The notes beneath the pieces were generated by a model. It worked only from the letters and a program-made list of their open reading frames with translations, did no database searches and was not told where the DNA came from. A stretch of DNA of 64,000 bases from Coniella vitis (Eukaryota > Ascomycota > Sordariomycetes > Diaporthales > Schizoparmaceae): positions 1,565,501-1,629,500 of the forward strand of contig WUJK01000011.1 of NCBI GenBank assembly GCA_011317545.1, read 5' to 3'. Shown in pieces: positions 34,727 through 45,075 of the stretch. Each line of letters begins with the position of its first letter. The first letter of the stretch is position 1. The position numbers and the translations under genes were made by a program.

Positions 34727-37700
34727 TCAGTCCTGGATATCAAGGCGACTTAATGATTCTTCGATGGCCTCTCGTATCTCTGATGGTGTCTCGTCGGACG
34801 CAAGACATCGTTGCTGCACCGAACGGTCCACCCGCCCTGTGCGCAGAAGCGACTTCGCCACCGAAAGCAATCGCTTCGAAGGCTCTACGAATTTCTCATC
34901 CCTTCGATGTATCGTCATACGATTCGTCCAATTATGATGTGAGATTATCATTTCTAATGGCGCCAGGCGCTTGCTGGTTTTGAGATTCGGATCGAGCCCT
35001 GGTGCTCCACAAAACATGTCCAAGAACTTCTCATGCTCTGCATCATATGGGTAGAAGGTTGGCAGGGTTCTGATCAGTTGTTCAAGGATGGTGTAACCAT
35101 TTTTGTCTCGGGCGTTGAAGTTGATGTCTTTTCCAGTCATGAGGACGCAGCAAGCTTCAGTCCTTATCTTGCAAAAAGACTCGAAACAATGCGATAGTGG
35201 TGTCCGGCCAAATGCGTCTTGAGCATTCAAGTCGCAGCATTGGTCTGACACTAGGATCTTCAAGGTGCAAATATCGTGGCTCACAACACAAATGCTTGCT
35301 AGAGGCACATGATGACGGCCAGGGCCACGAAACCATGGTATCGACAAAAGGGTATTTGGATCTGCTCCTCGCTCGAGGAAAACCATCTTCACCTCGTTTG
35401 GGAATCTGTACCCAAAGCGCTGTAATGCTGTCAAGCCGAATGTGTCTGCGACAGAAATCATTGAAGGTTCCAGCCCTAGAAGATACACGATCATGGTCAA
35501 ATTGCTAGTGTGGAGGTCGGCAACAACATGCAAGACAGTGCGTCCTTGCTCATCCGTAGATAAGATATCTGCCCCCCTCCTCACTGCGTCCTGAACCATC
35601 TCCAATTCACCTTTACGTGCAGCTGCGTGTAGATAGATGTTCAAGGCGTCCTTGTTAGCTCCAGCGTGTTTCAGGAAAAGGTCCCCCACACGCGGTAACC
35701 TCCCGAAAAGGAAGTGCAACCATTTAAGTCCTTGCGTGAAGCTTTTTGTCAACAAGGCCGCATTGGCACGCAGAGCCCTGTCGGTGTAAGGCAGTGGGTT
35801 TTCATCAGAAGGCGTTTGCTGTGCGATGGGCCCGACTGGGAGTCGTAGCAGCTCAAACCCCTCGATCTTGCCATGTTTAACAAGAACATCAAACATTCGA
35901 TCCGAGAATTTGGTATTCGCAATGGAGATGAGCTCATTGAGTCCCAGGCTTGGATCAGAATCGCAAGCTCCGTCCTGAAGCACGCGGTCTAGCAAACGCC
36001 AGTCGTGAATCTTCAGCAGTGTCACTAATAGGGTATCTCCTCGCTTGAAATCATCCCTCCGCAATTGACGCTCTGGTCTTAGTGAGCCGGCTTCCATCCC
36101 AACAAGGGCCTCTGCGGTGCCAAAGTGCCCTTGAAAGATAGCACAAGCGAGTGGAGTAGTATATTCCTCCTTTTTGGTTGTCTTTCCGTAATCAAGTCTG
36201 GGCACTGACGGCTCTTGAATAAGGTGGGTACATCCGTGCCAAGCTAGAACATATAAAATGCGAGTCTCTGTTCCGCTGAAGCTGTGCGTTTGATATTTCG
36301 AGAACAAGTTGAATAATGGTATCCACGATTCGAGTGGGAACCGTTGCAGAAAGGTCTCTTGGGCGTTGCCCGAGGATCTGGACTCATTTGCGTGAAAGAG
36401 AATGCCAAGAACTGCGTATTGTAGGAAAGGAAATCGTTCGCCGGCCTGGCGCTTGAAATTTTCTTTGTCTTCCTTCATCAGTTCCGCAGCTAAGGAGCGA
36501 AAGTTTATAATTCTCTGCTTGGGCTTTCGACTCATCTCGCGGTATTGGTTGATAAACTCGAGCTCCTTTTCAACTGGTGCAAGGATCTGTTGAAGACAAA
36601 TCTCCTTGAACAATTCATGCCCGGCGGATTGAATAGAGTGATGGGCCACCGGGCCGACCAAGGTTTTTAAGCCACCATCGCGGATGAAGTCCCGTACCGT
36701 CTCGTGTATAAATTGGACTGTAGGCTGCTCGGTGATTGTGACTTCTGCGAGTCCTTTTGAATATCTCAGGATTTCCCTTCTCAAATATGCGTCTGTAAAT
36801 TCGGAAGCATCAAAAAGTTCCTCGTATGTCCCGCGCAGGGCTACGTGAAGTTCTTGTGGGCTTAAGGGTCGTTTTGCACAATAGACGAGCTGACAGAGCC
36901 GGACGAGTCCGTCGATATTCTTGTCGTCTTTCTGCATCATGTCCTCAAAGAGCCCATATAGGGCTCTTTCACCGTTTTCGGTGGGCGTCTCCTTGTCCGC
37001 CTTCGGTATGGCCCGCAACGCTTGTCTTATCGCCCCGATTCTACCGTCCTGGTGATATACTTGATTCAATCGATAGACGACCAAGTTAACCCAAAGGAAG
37101 ATGCCACATGACTTTTCAAAGATTTCAGCTCGGATCTTGGCCAGTTCTTCGTCATCAACTTCGTTGCCGAGGTGCAGCTGCGATTCGACATATGTCTCTA
37201 TGTCGTGGTAATGGCACGCTTCTTTCTCCAATGTACATGTAAGCCTATCGCGGTCCATTTCCCGTTAGTGAGAATCTTAAGACAAGCAACCATAATTCGC
37301 TATGCAGATACTCACTTGGTACGAATAGGAATCTGTGGGTAGTGCCGGCTGGAGAAGCAGATACGGAAATTCCCATGGTCCACACGACTGGCAAGATTTT
37401 CAAAGTATGTGATCATGCTGCCGACTTCGCGCAGGGGGCATTCATCCAAAGCGTCCACGAAACAGTAGAGTTGTATCTTCTTCTTCCCGAGCGAAGTTAC
37501 TACCCTCTCAAGGAGCTCTTTGAGAAGCTGTTCGTCTGATGCTTCCCACCCTGATTGGCGGAGAATTCTCAACCAGGCCGTCCTTTTATAACACTTGTCA
37601 AAGGCTTTACCCAGACTTGAGTCTAGGGTGAAGAGACTGTAGAGTAGCGATCGGTAGAGGCCAAGGGTGGACTTTTCCAAAGAGTCTCCGCGGGCGTTGA

Positions 37701-38256
37701 AGAAGAAGGAGATGACTTTTTTGCCTTGCTGCTTCCTGAATTTGCTTTCGAGATTCCTGAAGAGGAACTTCATGGCAATGGATTTCCCGGTGCCTGGGTT
37801 TCCCCGTATCCAGAAGAAGCCATCAGCTCCATCAAGTGTCTCCGATTTGATCCATCGGCGGTAGTCTTTACGTTTGAGCAGCCACCTGCAGGTTTTGGGC
37901 TGTTCTCGTTTTACCGTTGTCAGGCGCGCATCTAGTTGGTCGAATCGCAGAAGATCAATTAATTCTCGTATTTCTTTCGTGGAAAGAACATCTGAAGCAT
38001 CCTGGGGGGCTGCTTGCTGAGTGGTGTTGTATGTGGACTCTCTGTCAACAGAGGGCATACTCGCATGTGCGATATAGTTTCCATGAACTACAGGGCCGTT
38101 GACGGTCCCAGTAAGCATTCGAGAGTCGCCATATGCTTGCGCGCGATCGACATGTACGCTCGCCCTCTCGGGACTTTCCCGCCGAGGTCGCTTAGATCGA
38201 TGCCGCACCTCACGCGTGTCCGGGTCGTCGTTGCTGCTTTGGCGTTCAGACTGCAT
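34727..38256 (-). CDS. NLR-like STAND protein: N-terminal HET-s-type amyloid motif, NACHT, degenerate ankyrin repeats
   Basis: Two exons, 38256-37316 and 37244-34727 (71-bp intron, GTGAGT donor), 1,152 aa. The first ATG in frame is at 38256. Residues 37-55 read DRAQAYGDSRMLTGTVNGP, matching in pattern the two C-terminal repeats of the neighbouring effector gene. The NACHT domain has P-loop GNPGTGKS (152-159), Walker B LYCFVDALDEC (263-273) and ICFSSRHYP sensor region (about 300). A winged-helix-like part follows (PLSPQELHVAL...IHETVRDFI, about 440-500). The C-terminal half (from about 640) is a divergent ankyrin array, e.g. YLHAAARKGELEMVQDAVRRGAD near 851. Such proteins sense a ligand through the repeats, oligomerise through NACHT, and nucleate amyloid folding of a partner. 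It is divergent from that partner with 701 bp between start codons. Confidence 0.82.
38092..38148 (-). other. HRAM-like amyloid signalling motif (R0) in the NLR
   Basis: Encodes NLR residues 37-55. Against the effector's second repeat (residues 259-277) it has 9 identities in 19 aligned positions with no gap: D, R, A, G, M, T, G, V, G. Placement N-terminal to NACHT is the position expected for the template motif of HET-s/NWD2-type pairs. Confidence 0.72.
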
Positions 38257-38957
38257 TCTGCTTTTGCGTCTCTCCTCTGGAGCTCGGTTATTGCCTTGCA
38301 AAGGATTCAGGTGGGACTGTAAGCAGGTTGATGGAGATGTAGTGACATATCAACAAAGACGGCCGCGAAGTGAAGTTGTCACTTGCATTCCCAAAAGACA
38401 CGTTATCCAGCTTGAGGACGAGCACAGGCGAGCAAGGGAAAGAGGGTGGGGGAGGCAGCCACATGTATAGAAAGTCACCCCCCCCCAGAAGACTGCTATT
38501 ACACAGTCCTTGACTTGAGACCTGGAAAGGGTGGGGGGCTCAGCTTCTTCTGCTCGGCCCAATAGCATACCATATTCATGTGAAGGTGCTGCACAATCAA
38601 GCAATGAGAGTTGAGATTTGAAAACGAGGCGGAGGCAGTAGGGCGCCCAATGCAACCCTGTGCTTATGTATTGTGGCAGATGGACGCCTTCTTTGGACCA
38701 AAGAATGCTGACCACCATCCACCCAAAGACCATCTTGTAGCGCCGGCTATCCTGCGATTGTGAGTGCCTCTTGCAGGGCTCATTTCGAGGTCGCTCCGTG
38801 TTGCTTTCCATGTCGGAAGCCAGCCACTTTCTCTTATCAGGATCCTGTTGATATATTGAAAGCGTCCTGCATAGGTGCAACCTCTGGCTTACCGTTTTGC
38901 TTAAACACTTAGCAAGAAGATTCTCCCTACACTTAGGTTGTTGGACCTAACGCAAAC
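38257..38957. promoter_or_regulatory. Divergent promoter of the NLR/effector pair
   Basis: 701 bp between the two start codons. No family-supported gene inside, although short frames exist on the minus strand. Shared control of the pair is inferred from the arrangement. No TATA box or recognisable operator could be assigned. Confidence 0.5.
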
Positions 38958-39897
38958 ATGCCCATTGAGCCTCTTAGCATCACAGCAGCCGTGATTGGCA
39001 TCACCCGTCTGACTTATGACAGCTGCAAGTCTCTCAACGAAGCGATCAAAGCGATCAAGAGTGCTCCCCAGCAGCTGAAGACCCTGGAAGCCGACCTCGA
39101 GACATTTCAAAATGTCCTCAAGCCTGCCGAGACGGACCTTGCACGTTGCGGCGAAGCCGAGAGCGAGTTATCGCCAGCCCAGCAGGCCAGCCTGCAAGCA
39201 CTGGCGCCGGTGATGAGCCATTGCAAAGACGTCTGTGACAGGCTTTCCTTGCGTCTGGCACAGCTCACCTCGCACTCGAATCAGAACCGCACGGCGTTGC
39301 GGGACCGAATCCGGCTCAATTTTCACGAAGGCGATGTGCGTCTGCTCAGGGAGAATATGGCGCAGTGCCAACAGACTCTGAGCGGTGCTTTGGGCTTTGC
39401 CAATTTGTTGGGGCCACCTTGATAAATCTCGATTTTCTTAATGTTGACCGTAATCTGGCTAATTTTGGGTTTTCGACAACAGACGAACTGCGCATCAGAC
39501 TCGAGAAACACTTGCCAATTTTGCATCCGAATACGCTTTGTCCCTCAGTGCGATCAGTGGACAAATCCAGGGCTTGGGGGCTTCGATAGAGGCATTGTCG
39601 CTCTCGGCTTCAGCCAGCGACAATACCTTTAAGACGTTGGAGGAGCAACAGCGCATGCTCAAGTCTTGCCTTCAAGTATATGAGCCTGCTCTGGAAGAGA
39701 CAAGTAGAGTTTCGGGGAACGAGATCAAGTATGCACAGGCCTTCGACAAAGCGAAAGTCTTTACAGGAAACATTGACTACCACGGCCAAGTATCCACGAA
39801 TCGAATCGACAGATTGGAAGCCCACGGCAATGCTCAGATGGTTACAGGAAACGTTTCGGGAGAGTTTGCAAGCGCATGGCTGGCCGGAAGGGGATAA
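38958..39897 (+). CDS. HeLo-like/PigL_N domain protein with two C-terminal HET-s-type amyloid repeats
   Basis: Two exons, 38958-39406 and 39483-39897 (76-bp intron, weak GTTGGG donor, CAACAG acceptor), 287 aa. The intron is supported because it joins ALGFANL to RTAHQTRETL, a conserved ANLRT block of the family. Residues 1-230 are all-alpha and match the fungal N-terminal domain of STAND proteins (PigL_N/HeLo-like, PF17111-like): MPIEPLSITAAVIGI... then long amphipathic helices. The tail carries two imperfect repeats, 233-249 YAQAFDKAKVFTGNIDY and 259-277 DRLEAHGNAQMVTGNVSGE, 27 residues apart, and ends FASAWLAGRG. Domain order and length are those of HET-S-like cell-death effectors, whose N-terminal domain attacks membranes when the tail folds as amyloid. 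Cell-death activity here is inferred. Partner NLR is adjacent and divergent. Confidence 0.8.
39730..39780 (+). other. Amyloid motif repeat R1 of the effector
   Basis: Residues 233-249. Shares A-Q-A, T-G and many conservative positions (F/Y, K/R, V/M, I/V) with the NLR motif. Alternating hydrophobic/polar pattern around a G-N turn is as expected for a beta-solenoid rung. Confidence 0.62.
39808..39864 (+). other. Amyloid motif repeat R2 of the effector
   Basis: Residues 259-277, the best match to the NLR motif (9 of 19 identical). Two repeats in the effector and one in the NLR is the canonical arrangement for HET-s-related amyloid motifs. Confidence 0.68.
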
Positions 39898-39997
39898 CGT
39901 CCCACGCTTGCGTTGGTTCGAGTGCAAGGCCATTCAGGACACGAGAGACTGGAATAAAGGATAATGCATGTAAATATTACAGAGTGTTGACACAGTG

Positions 39998-41443
39998 CTA
40001 ATATCTAAATGCAACTATGCCTGTCCTCTCCAGCTCACAGCACTCCTGCGTAGTCTGCCGGATGGCATCAGGAACATTGAGGACGGCACTCAACATGGGG
40101 TGGAGGCAGCCCTCCAACACGTCCCGCCATCCATGTCCCGAGATTTCGAGGCTTTGCTTGGCCGCATCTTCGTCAATGACTGTGCTGATGAAGTCGAGCA
40201 ATTCCCTCACATGGACCTTGACATCGTATTGGGACTTCTTGTCAAGCATCTGCGCCACTGTCCTTGGACTCCACGCCAGGATCGGTGACTGGTCTCTGAC
40301 CGGAATCACAATGGCTGGAACGTGTGTGAACAGGTGGAACGTGATGCGCGCCTCGTTCGGTATCCTGGAGTGTGACCATGCTGACTGTGTAGTAATGTAG
40401 CGGTAGGGAGAAATGCCAGTCAACAAAATCGCCATTCTTTTGAATTTGGGAAAGGAGAAGCCAGGCTTGAAGGACGCATCCTCCCAAGGACAGCCAAGAG
40501 GCGACATGACTGGCGAGTGCGACTCTGTAAAGGACGAGAGCAGCGTGGGCGCAATACTTGCGTCTGCTGCAAGTCTGGGCGTCAGGAGCTGCGCCATGTT
40601 GAAGTCCTTTGCCCGCGAAATCTCGGGTTCGCGACCAGAAGCGTACAGGTACGGGCAGAACCAGCCTTTTGCGCAAGCCATTCGGTCCTCTGTGCGTCTC
40701 ACGCCCTGAAAGACGAGCTCGGCGGCTTCACCAATGAGTTTATGCTTGATACGCAGCGTCAGGCTGTTCATACCAACTCGGCGCTTCACCACGTGGCTCT
40801 TGGTCTTCATCCCGTTGATTTTGGACAAGCCCTCGTCAGCCGTTTGCTCCACGGTCGCAGATACGGCATGTTCAAAGGCGCTTTCGACCACTGTCACTGC
40901 ACTCGCGCCCAGCGCATCGAGACCGAAATGTGCAACGCCAGCAAGCGCGAGATCTCGTTTTCGCAGATTGGGCAGGGTGAAGGGCTGGTTGTCACCCCAA
41001 GGCGAGAGATAAAAGGGTAGGCGAGCGGTGGATTCAAGGCTCTGCCACGAGGCACGACCGATCCTGGTCACCAGCATGTTGCCAACGAAGCGAGAAGTCC
41101 GGCTACTGGTCTTTTCATCCTCGCTGAGATGGTCGGTGTTGTGGACTGGAGAGGAGATGGAATTCTCGGGAATGCCGTGCAGGTCGAGATTGCCCATGGG
41201 CAGAGTTGGTTGCTGGAGCACAGGCGACGAGGGATCAGACGAGCTGCCATCACGGCCCCCGAGAGACGTCGAGGAAGGCCTCCTAGGGGGCTCTGGCAAT
41301 CCGAGCGGGGAGCTTGGCAGGCTGTACAGACGCTCTTCGGGAGGTGGAAGCTCTCCGACACTATCTGGGCTTGTCGAAGTAGCGCCAGATACCGAGAAAT
41401 GCGAAGGGCGCAGCGGGGGCCTGGAACCGTCTGCGGATGCCAT
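39998..41443 (-). CDS. Uncharacterised protein, Ser/Pro-rich N-terminus
   Basis: Single exon, 481 aa from the ATG at 41443. I do not recognise the family. The first ~120 residues are low-complexity, rich in Ser, Pro and Gly (SVSGATSTSPDSVGELPPPEE, RRPSSTSLGG) and likely disordered. From about 125 the sequence looks folded: FVGNMLVTRIGRASW, a stretch LALAGVAHFGLDALGASAVTVV that could be a hydrophobic helix (about 165-187), and Cys/Trp motifs ACAKGWFCPYLYASG and GCPWEDASFKPGF. The C-terminal part (VHVRELLDFISTVIDEDAA) is helical. No signal peptide. It is tail-to-tail with the amyloid effector (100 bp between stops) and divergent from DPH2. A role is not assigned; codon use looks like a normal gene. 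Confidence 0.7.
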   Translation of the reverse strand: MASADGSRPPLRPSHFSVSGATSTSPDSVGELPPPEERLYSLPSSPLGLPEPPRRPSSTSLGGRDGSSSDPSSPVLQQPTLPMGNLDLHGIPENSISSPVHNTDHLSEDEKTSSRTSRFVGNMLVTRIGRASWQSLESTARLPFYLSPWGDNQPFTLPNLRKRDLALAGVAHFGLDALGASAVTVVESAFEHAVSATVEQTADEGLSKINGMKTKSHVVKRRVGMNSLTLRIKHKLIGEAAELVFQGVRRTEDRMACAKGWFCPYLYASGREPEISRAKDFNMAQLLTPRLAADASIAPTLLSSFTESHSPVMSPLGCPWEDASFKPGFSFPKFKRMAILLTGISPYRYITTQSAWSHSRIPNEARITFHLFTHVPAIVIPVRDQSPILAWSPRTVAQMLDKKSQYDVKVHVRELLDFISTVIDEDAAKQSLEISGHGWRDVLEGCLHPMLSAVLNVPDAIRQTTQECCELERTGIVAFRY

Positions 41444-42108
41444 GATTGCTTGGTCTCGAGAGGGTCTTGGTAGGTGTGAGGAAGGGGATAAGAAGGAGGA
41501 AACGGGGCGAGACTGAGAAGTCCGACGAGGTAATAGGAGAGCGTGCTTGGAGAGCTATCGAACGATAAGGAGTTCATTGAGAAAGTTAACTTCAAAAGCG
41601 CAATAAGGCAGCGATGCATACGATGATTTGATTGTCCAATCGGCAGACGCTCAGTGTGGATGGGGATGGGCCTGGACCCTCGCGCGTCGGCAATTCCACT
41701 GACGGCTTCCGGGCTCGCTGAAGAAGCCTACCTACCGCTGGTCTTCGCCGCCGCTAGATAGTGCAGTGCAGCGTCAGGAACCATTTTGCAGATGGCCCAG
41801 AAGATGCGTCCTGGAGATGGTGTCGCACTGCCAATGTCACTGGGACACAAAAGCCTCAGGGCTGTAAGTGGCAGTTCCAAGTGTGCCTGGACCCCTACGA
41901 TCGGCAGGGCCCTTGTCCCTGGCCCCCCATTCCGCTATGCTGCCAATTATGGCTGCTGCTTTACAAGGTGACCCACTGAAATTTTCTAGCCCCGCCCCCG
42001 CAGTACAACCTGAGTTGCCGATGGTTTCCATTCTGCCTGCTTACCACCCGCATCGAAGCCTCTGCTGCTGATTCTGTACGTGTTTTGAAGTGCACAAAGG
42101 ATAGTAAG
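41444..42108. promoter_or_regulatory. Divergent promoter, unknown gene and DPH2
   Basis: 665 bp between two divergent ATGs (41443 minus, 42109 plus). Short overlapping frames inside have no family features. No specific site assigned. Confidence 0.5.
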
Positions 42109-43734
42109 ATGGCTCAAGAACTCTCAGCCGCCCCGGTTCTTTCGACGCCCGAGGACCACCTCTTTGAATACGAGAAGCCAGACACGACCTCTGTCAATGC
42201 GCGATCCGACGACGAGCTGCGAGCCATCTACGAGATCGAGCGAACGGCCAGGCAATGTCGCGATGGAGGCAAGAAGAAGATCGCCCTGCAGTTCCCAGAC
42301 CACATGCTTGGAGATGCCCCCAAGGTAGTCGAGCTGCTGCAGAAAGAACTTGGCAGACTGGCAGAAAGCGACAGGCCAGCCGAAGCCGACACCCACGCCG
42401 TCAGAGAACGAATATGGATCTTGGCCGACACATCGTACAGCGCCTGCTGCGTTGACGAGATTGCTGCCGAGCATGCGGATGCGCAAGTCGTCGTGCACTA
42501 TGGCCGCTCATGTCTCTCTCCAACCTCTCGCCTGCCCGTCATCTACGTCTTCACAAAGCACAGTCTGGACCTCGATGCCGCCGTACAGTCGTTCGAAGCC
42601 GAGTTCCCCGACAAGGATGTCAAGGTTATCCTCATGGCAGACGTCGTATATCAAGACCATGTGGCCGAGCTTTCCGAGCACATACGAGCAAGGGGCTATA
42701 CCCAAGCGTTATCGACCAAGATCCAACACAACCCGCTTGGGAACATACCGAATCGAACCATCTTCGACGCGCAAGGGCAAGAGGTGGCTACCAATGAGGC
42801 AGAAGCCGCCGACTTGAAAGAATACAGTGTATTCCACATATCATCCCCTCCGACGGCCCTCCTGCTCGCTCTTTCCTCCCGGTTTGCTTCTTTGCACATC
42901 TTTCCGACCTCCGACGACAGCTTTGCACTACATTATTCTCCTACTCGCACGGCTCGTGCTCTGCTCGGACGTCGATATGCCAAATTGTTAAACCTTACGG
43001 CTGCCGGCGTCATTGGTATTCTCGTCAATACCCTGTCAGTAGCAAACTACTTACCGTCCATCGAAACCATCAGAAAGCAGATTGCTGAAGCTGGGAAGAA
43101 GAGCTACACGGTGGTTGTTGGAAAGCTAAACCCAGCCAAGCTGGCAAATTTTGCCGAGATTGAGGCTTGGGTGGTTGTGGGGTGTTGGGAGAGCAGCTTG
43201 GTTGAGGACGATGCTGGCTTTTATCGGCCCGTTCTGACGCCCTTTGAATTGGAAGTTGCGCTCATGCCTGACGAAGAGCGTGTCTGGGGCCTGAGTTGGT
43301 GGGGTGGCATTGAAAGTGTCAAGGCCGTCGAGGACAAACCATCACAACCAGAAGGCTGTGCTAAACCAAATAGCACCTCCACGGGTGAAAACGGGGTCGA
43401 CGTTGAAGACGACGACGCCGATGCTCCCGTTTTCGACTTGCGGACAGGCAAGCTTGTCTACACTGCACGGCCCATGCGCAAGGTGGCGCAGGCCGATGGC
43501 CAGGAGACGAGCCACGCTGTAGACAAGAAACAAGAGGCGTTGGCGCTGCGACCGAAAGCAGAACTTGTCACAATCAATGGTGTGCTAAGCCCTGGCGCCC
43601 AGTATTTGCGATCGCAAAGGACATGGCAAGGCCTTGGGAGCGATTTTGACGACGAGAAAGCTGCGACGATCGAAGAAGGAAGAGGAGGCATCGCCAGGGG
43701 CTACGTCGTAGGCGAGGATACAGAAACAAGGTGA
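42109..43734 (+). CDS. DPH2: Diphthamide biosynthesis protein 2
   Basis: Single exon, 541 aa, ATG at 42109. Dph2 partners Dph1 in the radical-SAM-like 3-amino-3-carboxypropyl transfer to a histidine of elongation factor 2, the first step of diphthamide synthesis in the cytosol. Visible hallmarks are IALQFPDHMLGDAP (58-71), ILADTSYSACCVDEIAAEH (104-122) with C113/C114, VVHYGRSCLSPTSRLPVIYVF (128-148) with C135, and WVVVGCWESSLV with C359. These three positions are the family's Fe-S cysteine regions. The C-terminal segment, with LSPGAQYLRSQRTWQGL near 495-511, is the conserved end. Length is normal for fungal Dph2. Divergent from the unknown 481-aa gene. Confidence 0.93.
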   Translation: MAQELSAAPVLSTPEDHLFEYEKPDTTSVNARSDDELRAIYEIERTARQCRDGGKKKIALQFPDHMLGDAPKVVELLQKELGRLAESDRPAEADTHAVRERIWILADTSYSACCVDEIAAEHADAQVVVHYGRSCLSPTSRLPVIYVFTKHSLDLDAAVQSFEAEFPDKDVKVILMADVVYQDHVAELSEHIRARGYTQALSTKIQHNPLGNIPNRTIFDAQGQEVATNEAEAADLKEYSVFHISSPPTALLLALSSRFASLHIFPTSDDSFALHYSPTRTARALLGRRYAKLLNLTAAGVIGILVNTLSVANYLPSIETIRKQIAEAGKKSYTVVVGKLNPAKLANFAEIEAWVVVGCWESSLVEDDAGFYRPVLTPFELEVALMPDEERVWGLSWWGGIESVKAVEDKPSQPEGCAKPNSTSTGENGVDVEDDDADAPVFDLRTGKLVYTARPMRKVAQADGQETSHAVDKKQEALALRPKAELVTINGVLSPGAQYLRSQRTWQGLGSDFDDEKAATIEEGRGGIARGYVVGEDTETR

Positions 43735-45075
43735 TGACCCTTGAGTTGAAGCCCGTTTTCTGCTGTCAACGCCACTAGGCATCTCGTACCAGCAGAGCCT
43801 TGAGCACAGCCGATATCTGCCCTGGCGGCTGAAAATAAACGAGGGCCAGCATCAACCGACAGAGCGCAAGCACATCGTGGTCTGATTCCAAGCCACGAAT
43901 GTCGTTGCATCCTATGTTGGCTCGTGGAGCACTGCTTCAGCGGTCACCTACCTTGGCCTCCACAAGTAGCAATGCAACAATGCGTATGTTGGGAGCAACA
44001 GACTCAAAGGGTCCTGGTTGAGGAATATCATATGGCCTTTCGAAGCATACGGTGTACCACGGCTGGCTTGCTGCACCTGTGGGATACTACCAAGCAGCTC
44101 AGGACTTATAGCCATGAGACAAAAGTCTTGAAGCCGCACGTACAAGGCCAAAGTCGATCTCTCGTTTACCAGACTGCGAGACAAGGAGAAGGCCCGGTTG
44201 AAAGGAAGGACGCTATAGGGTGCAAGGTAATCCAGCCTAGTGCCCGATGCACAGGACACAAGGTTGCCAATTTGAAGAAACAGCACCTTCGCAACGCCGA
44301 TGGGAGGGCTATCGCACGGAAAAGCCGATAAAGCCACTACTAGCTAACCAAGCCAGTCAGGAGCCCTCCTTCTATCTTCACTCTCTAATGCCAAACACAC
44401 ACATCTATCGATAGGTAGTTTCTTGACCCTCTCATGCACATAGATATACCATATTATAGCAACGAAGATATTTACTTCATGCCGTACGCTACCTATCAGT
44501 GCCCCAAGACACCGCAACGGTAGCCTGCAAAGTGTGGCGCGTGGTGTTTGCTGCACAGCCTTGTGTGGCTGTCGCATTTGATTGGCCGCCTTGCTGCCAA
44601 GACAAGCGACTTACACCCCTCTATGGGAAGGTACAGATACTTGAAAGAGAAACTACACAGTACCTCTATTCTATATTACGTACCAAACGCGTGCAGATTC
44701 GGAAAAGGGGAAGGCTTCCAAATGTGATATACTCATTTAATTTCACGAATTTGAGTGCTTACATTTTCTTGTGTTGTCCGCACCTTGCTGTGTCGATAAT
44801 GGAGGAGTATGTCGAATCTTTTGAACATATGTCTAAATGTCTCTTCTGGTATTTCAAGTACATGAGGTAAACCAAGAACCTCAGTAACAGAACGCCTGCT
44901 CTATTTTCCCCTTCAGGCATAAATTCAGCACAAATCTAATACGACGAAAACAAAACAAGTTCAATGCCATGCCCGAGTCGAAAACCGTCAAGATACTAGT
45001 AAGACAGCAGGTAAAAGCCCAAAACAAGCCAACCTGTAATTAGAAACCACAGTCAACCGCCGCCTGCAACACACT
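43735..45075. other. Intergenic between convergent DPH2 and Pal1-like gene
   Basis: 1.34 kb. Open frames on both strands here lack motifs and have atypical composition. No RNA gene was recognised. It presumably contains both 3' UTRs. Confidence 0.5.

Noticed and set aside
37245..37315. NLR second exon starting at the ATG at 37258 as a separate gene
   Set aside because: Splicing GTGAGT to the AG at 37245-37246 joins the NACHT domain to its continuation in frame, with total length divisible by three.
40017..41516. Plus-strand open frames over the 481-aa gene
   Set aside because: Antisense shadows; shorter, low-complexity and without motifs.
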